NCBI GenBank assembly: GCA_023435265.1
Contig: JAEYRZ010000174.1
Span: forward strand, 1-64,000
Origin: Pseudomonadota bacterium
GTDB lineage: Bacteria; Desulfobacterota; Desulfobacteria; Desulfobacterales; Desulfosarcinaceae
Direction of reading: 5' to 3'
DNA length: 64,000 nucleotides
The notes below the pieces were generated by a model, which was not told the DNA's origin, made no database searches, and saw only the letters and a list, made by a program, of their open reading frames with translations. Position numbers and translations under genes: made by a program. This document shows positions 63,588-64,000 of this stretch, one piece after another. Within the stretch, counting starts at the first letter, position 1. Every line of letters starts with the position of its first letter.

Positions 63588-64000
63588 ATGACGATGCTTT
63601 CCATACAACATGTGGCCTCCGGAACCTTCCGGGTCAGTGAGGCGCAGCCGATTATCCTGCAAGCCTACCTGGGGACTTGTGTGGGAGTGGCCCTTTATTG
63701 CGAAGAAACGGGCATCGGCGGCATCATCCATCTGCTGCTGCCCGAACCGACATCGCCGTTGAGCGCCACCGCGCCCGAAAAATACGCCGCCACCGGCATT
63801 CCGCTTTTCTTACAGGCGCTGGTGAGGGCGGGCGCCCGGCGAGAGCGCCTGAAGGCCTACCTGGCGGGCGGCGCACTGGTTGGGCCGCTGAGTCGGCAGG
63901 ACCTCGACCTGGATATCGGCGGCCGTACGGTGGAGAAAGTGCGCCAAATCCTGGCCGCCGAAAAAATCGCCATCGCGTATGCCGAAACCGGCGGGTTCTT
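63588..64000 (+). CDS. cheD: Chemoreceptor glutamine deamidase CheD-like, 3' end cut by the window
   Basis: At least 137 codons from ATG 63588 (a second ATG is at 63594). The CheD core is clear: AYLGTCVGVALYCEETGIGG with the catalytic Cys, HLLLPEP with the catalytic His, KYAATGIPLFLQALVRAGA and LAGGALVGP. CheD deamidates glutamines of methyl-accepting receptors and can interact with CheC. The frame stays open to the window edge; what follows (RTVEKVRQILAAEKIAIAYAE) is normal for CheD. The 180 bases between pyrF and this gene are AT-rich and presumably hold both promoters. Confidence 0.82.
   Translation, partial: MTMLSIQHVASGTFRVSEAQPIILQAYLGTCVGVALYCEETGIGGIIHLLLPEPTSPLSATAPEKYAATGIPLFLQALVRAGARRERLKAYLAGGALVGPLSRQDLDLDIGGRTVEKVRQILAAEKIAIAYAETGGF

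Overview
The window looks like chromosomal DNA of a GC-rich, Gram-negative, sulfate-reducing bacterium of the Desulfobacterota (best guess Desulfobacterales, near Desulfosarcina). The pointers are a complete qrcABCD operon (the periplasmic cytochrome c3:menaquinone oxidoreductase of sulfate reducers), a PxxKW-type cysteine-rich protein, a DVU0524-like flagellar protein, an F0-only ATP synthase cluster and LPS/Kdo genes. No rRNA, tRNA, CRISPR array, prophage or transposase gene was recognised. Most of the window is core chromosome.

Layout. 1-1909: three leftward genes (a truncated secreted protein, a small membrane protein, a TauE/SafE-type anion exporter). 2506-8907: a rightward operon for a soluble redox complex: four-cluster ferredoxin, GltD-like FAD/NAD(P) oxidoreductase fused to ferredoxin domains, a 70-residue protein, a CBS-pair protein, a 2Fe-2S/4Fe-4S electron-input subunit, and a molybdopterin oxidoreductase with no export signal and no membrane partner. 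8974-15806: murA, then qrcABCD with a 53-residue membrane protein at its 3' end, all leftward. 16219-21631: rpsF-rpsR-rplI-dnaB-hflX, then suhB and a 65-residue protein. 21941-23284: a divergent dnaA, leftward. 23984-26797: uvrA. 26848-28518: atpZ-atpI-atpB-atpE, leftward, with a Na+-type c subunit. 28681-36072: a leftward series pyrK, pgeF, comF, icd, rlmB, gmk, remA-like, yicC, DUF4416, Trm112-like. 36441-42990: UDP-glucuronate decarboxylase, a stand-alone cyclic-nucleotide-binding protein, a CLC-CBS transporter, an aminotransferase, the PxxKW protein and mscS. 43272-49831: kdsD and pfk rightward, waaA and an LpoA-like lipoprotein leftward, then a DUF4124 protein. 49917-52744: class II aldolase, Nudix hydrolase and two flagellum-linked small genes behind a FliA-type promoter. 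52821-54127: mazG and cvpA leftward. 54449-62601: phoH-pgpH-ybeY-pdxJ-like-nnr-tsaE-lysC plus a 42-residue membrane peptide. 62682-64000: pyrF leftward and a truncated cheD.

How the genes work together. Qrc passes periplasmic electrons from hydrogen or formate oxidation, via cytochrome c3, to menaquinone, while the cytoplasmic 2506-8907 complex probably links NAD(P)H or ferredoxin to an unknown substrate. Its divergent exporter hints at a sulfur oxyanion. rpsF to hflX is a translation/replication operon. kdsD and waaA serve Kdo-lipid A synthesis. phoH-pgpH-ybeY is the usual RNA-quality/rRNA-maturation block, running into cofactor and aspartate-family genes.

The points most worth following are: a PdxJ homologue in the normal pdxJ position in which all three catalytic residues are replaced; a DnaA whose DNA-recognition motif and P-loop depart from consensus; the soluble molybdopterin system; a 53-residue membrane protein on the qrc operon; a pair of MITE-like inverted-repeat elements; and a FliA-type promoter with exact 15-base spacing. 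Alignments to E. coli or other reference proteins were made by eye from memory, not computed.
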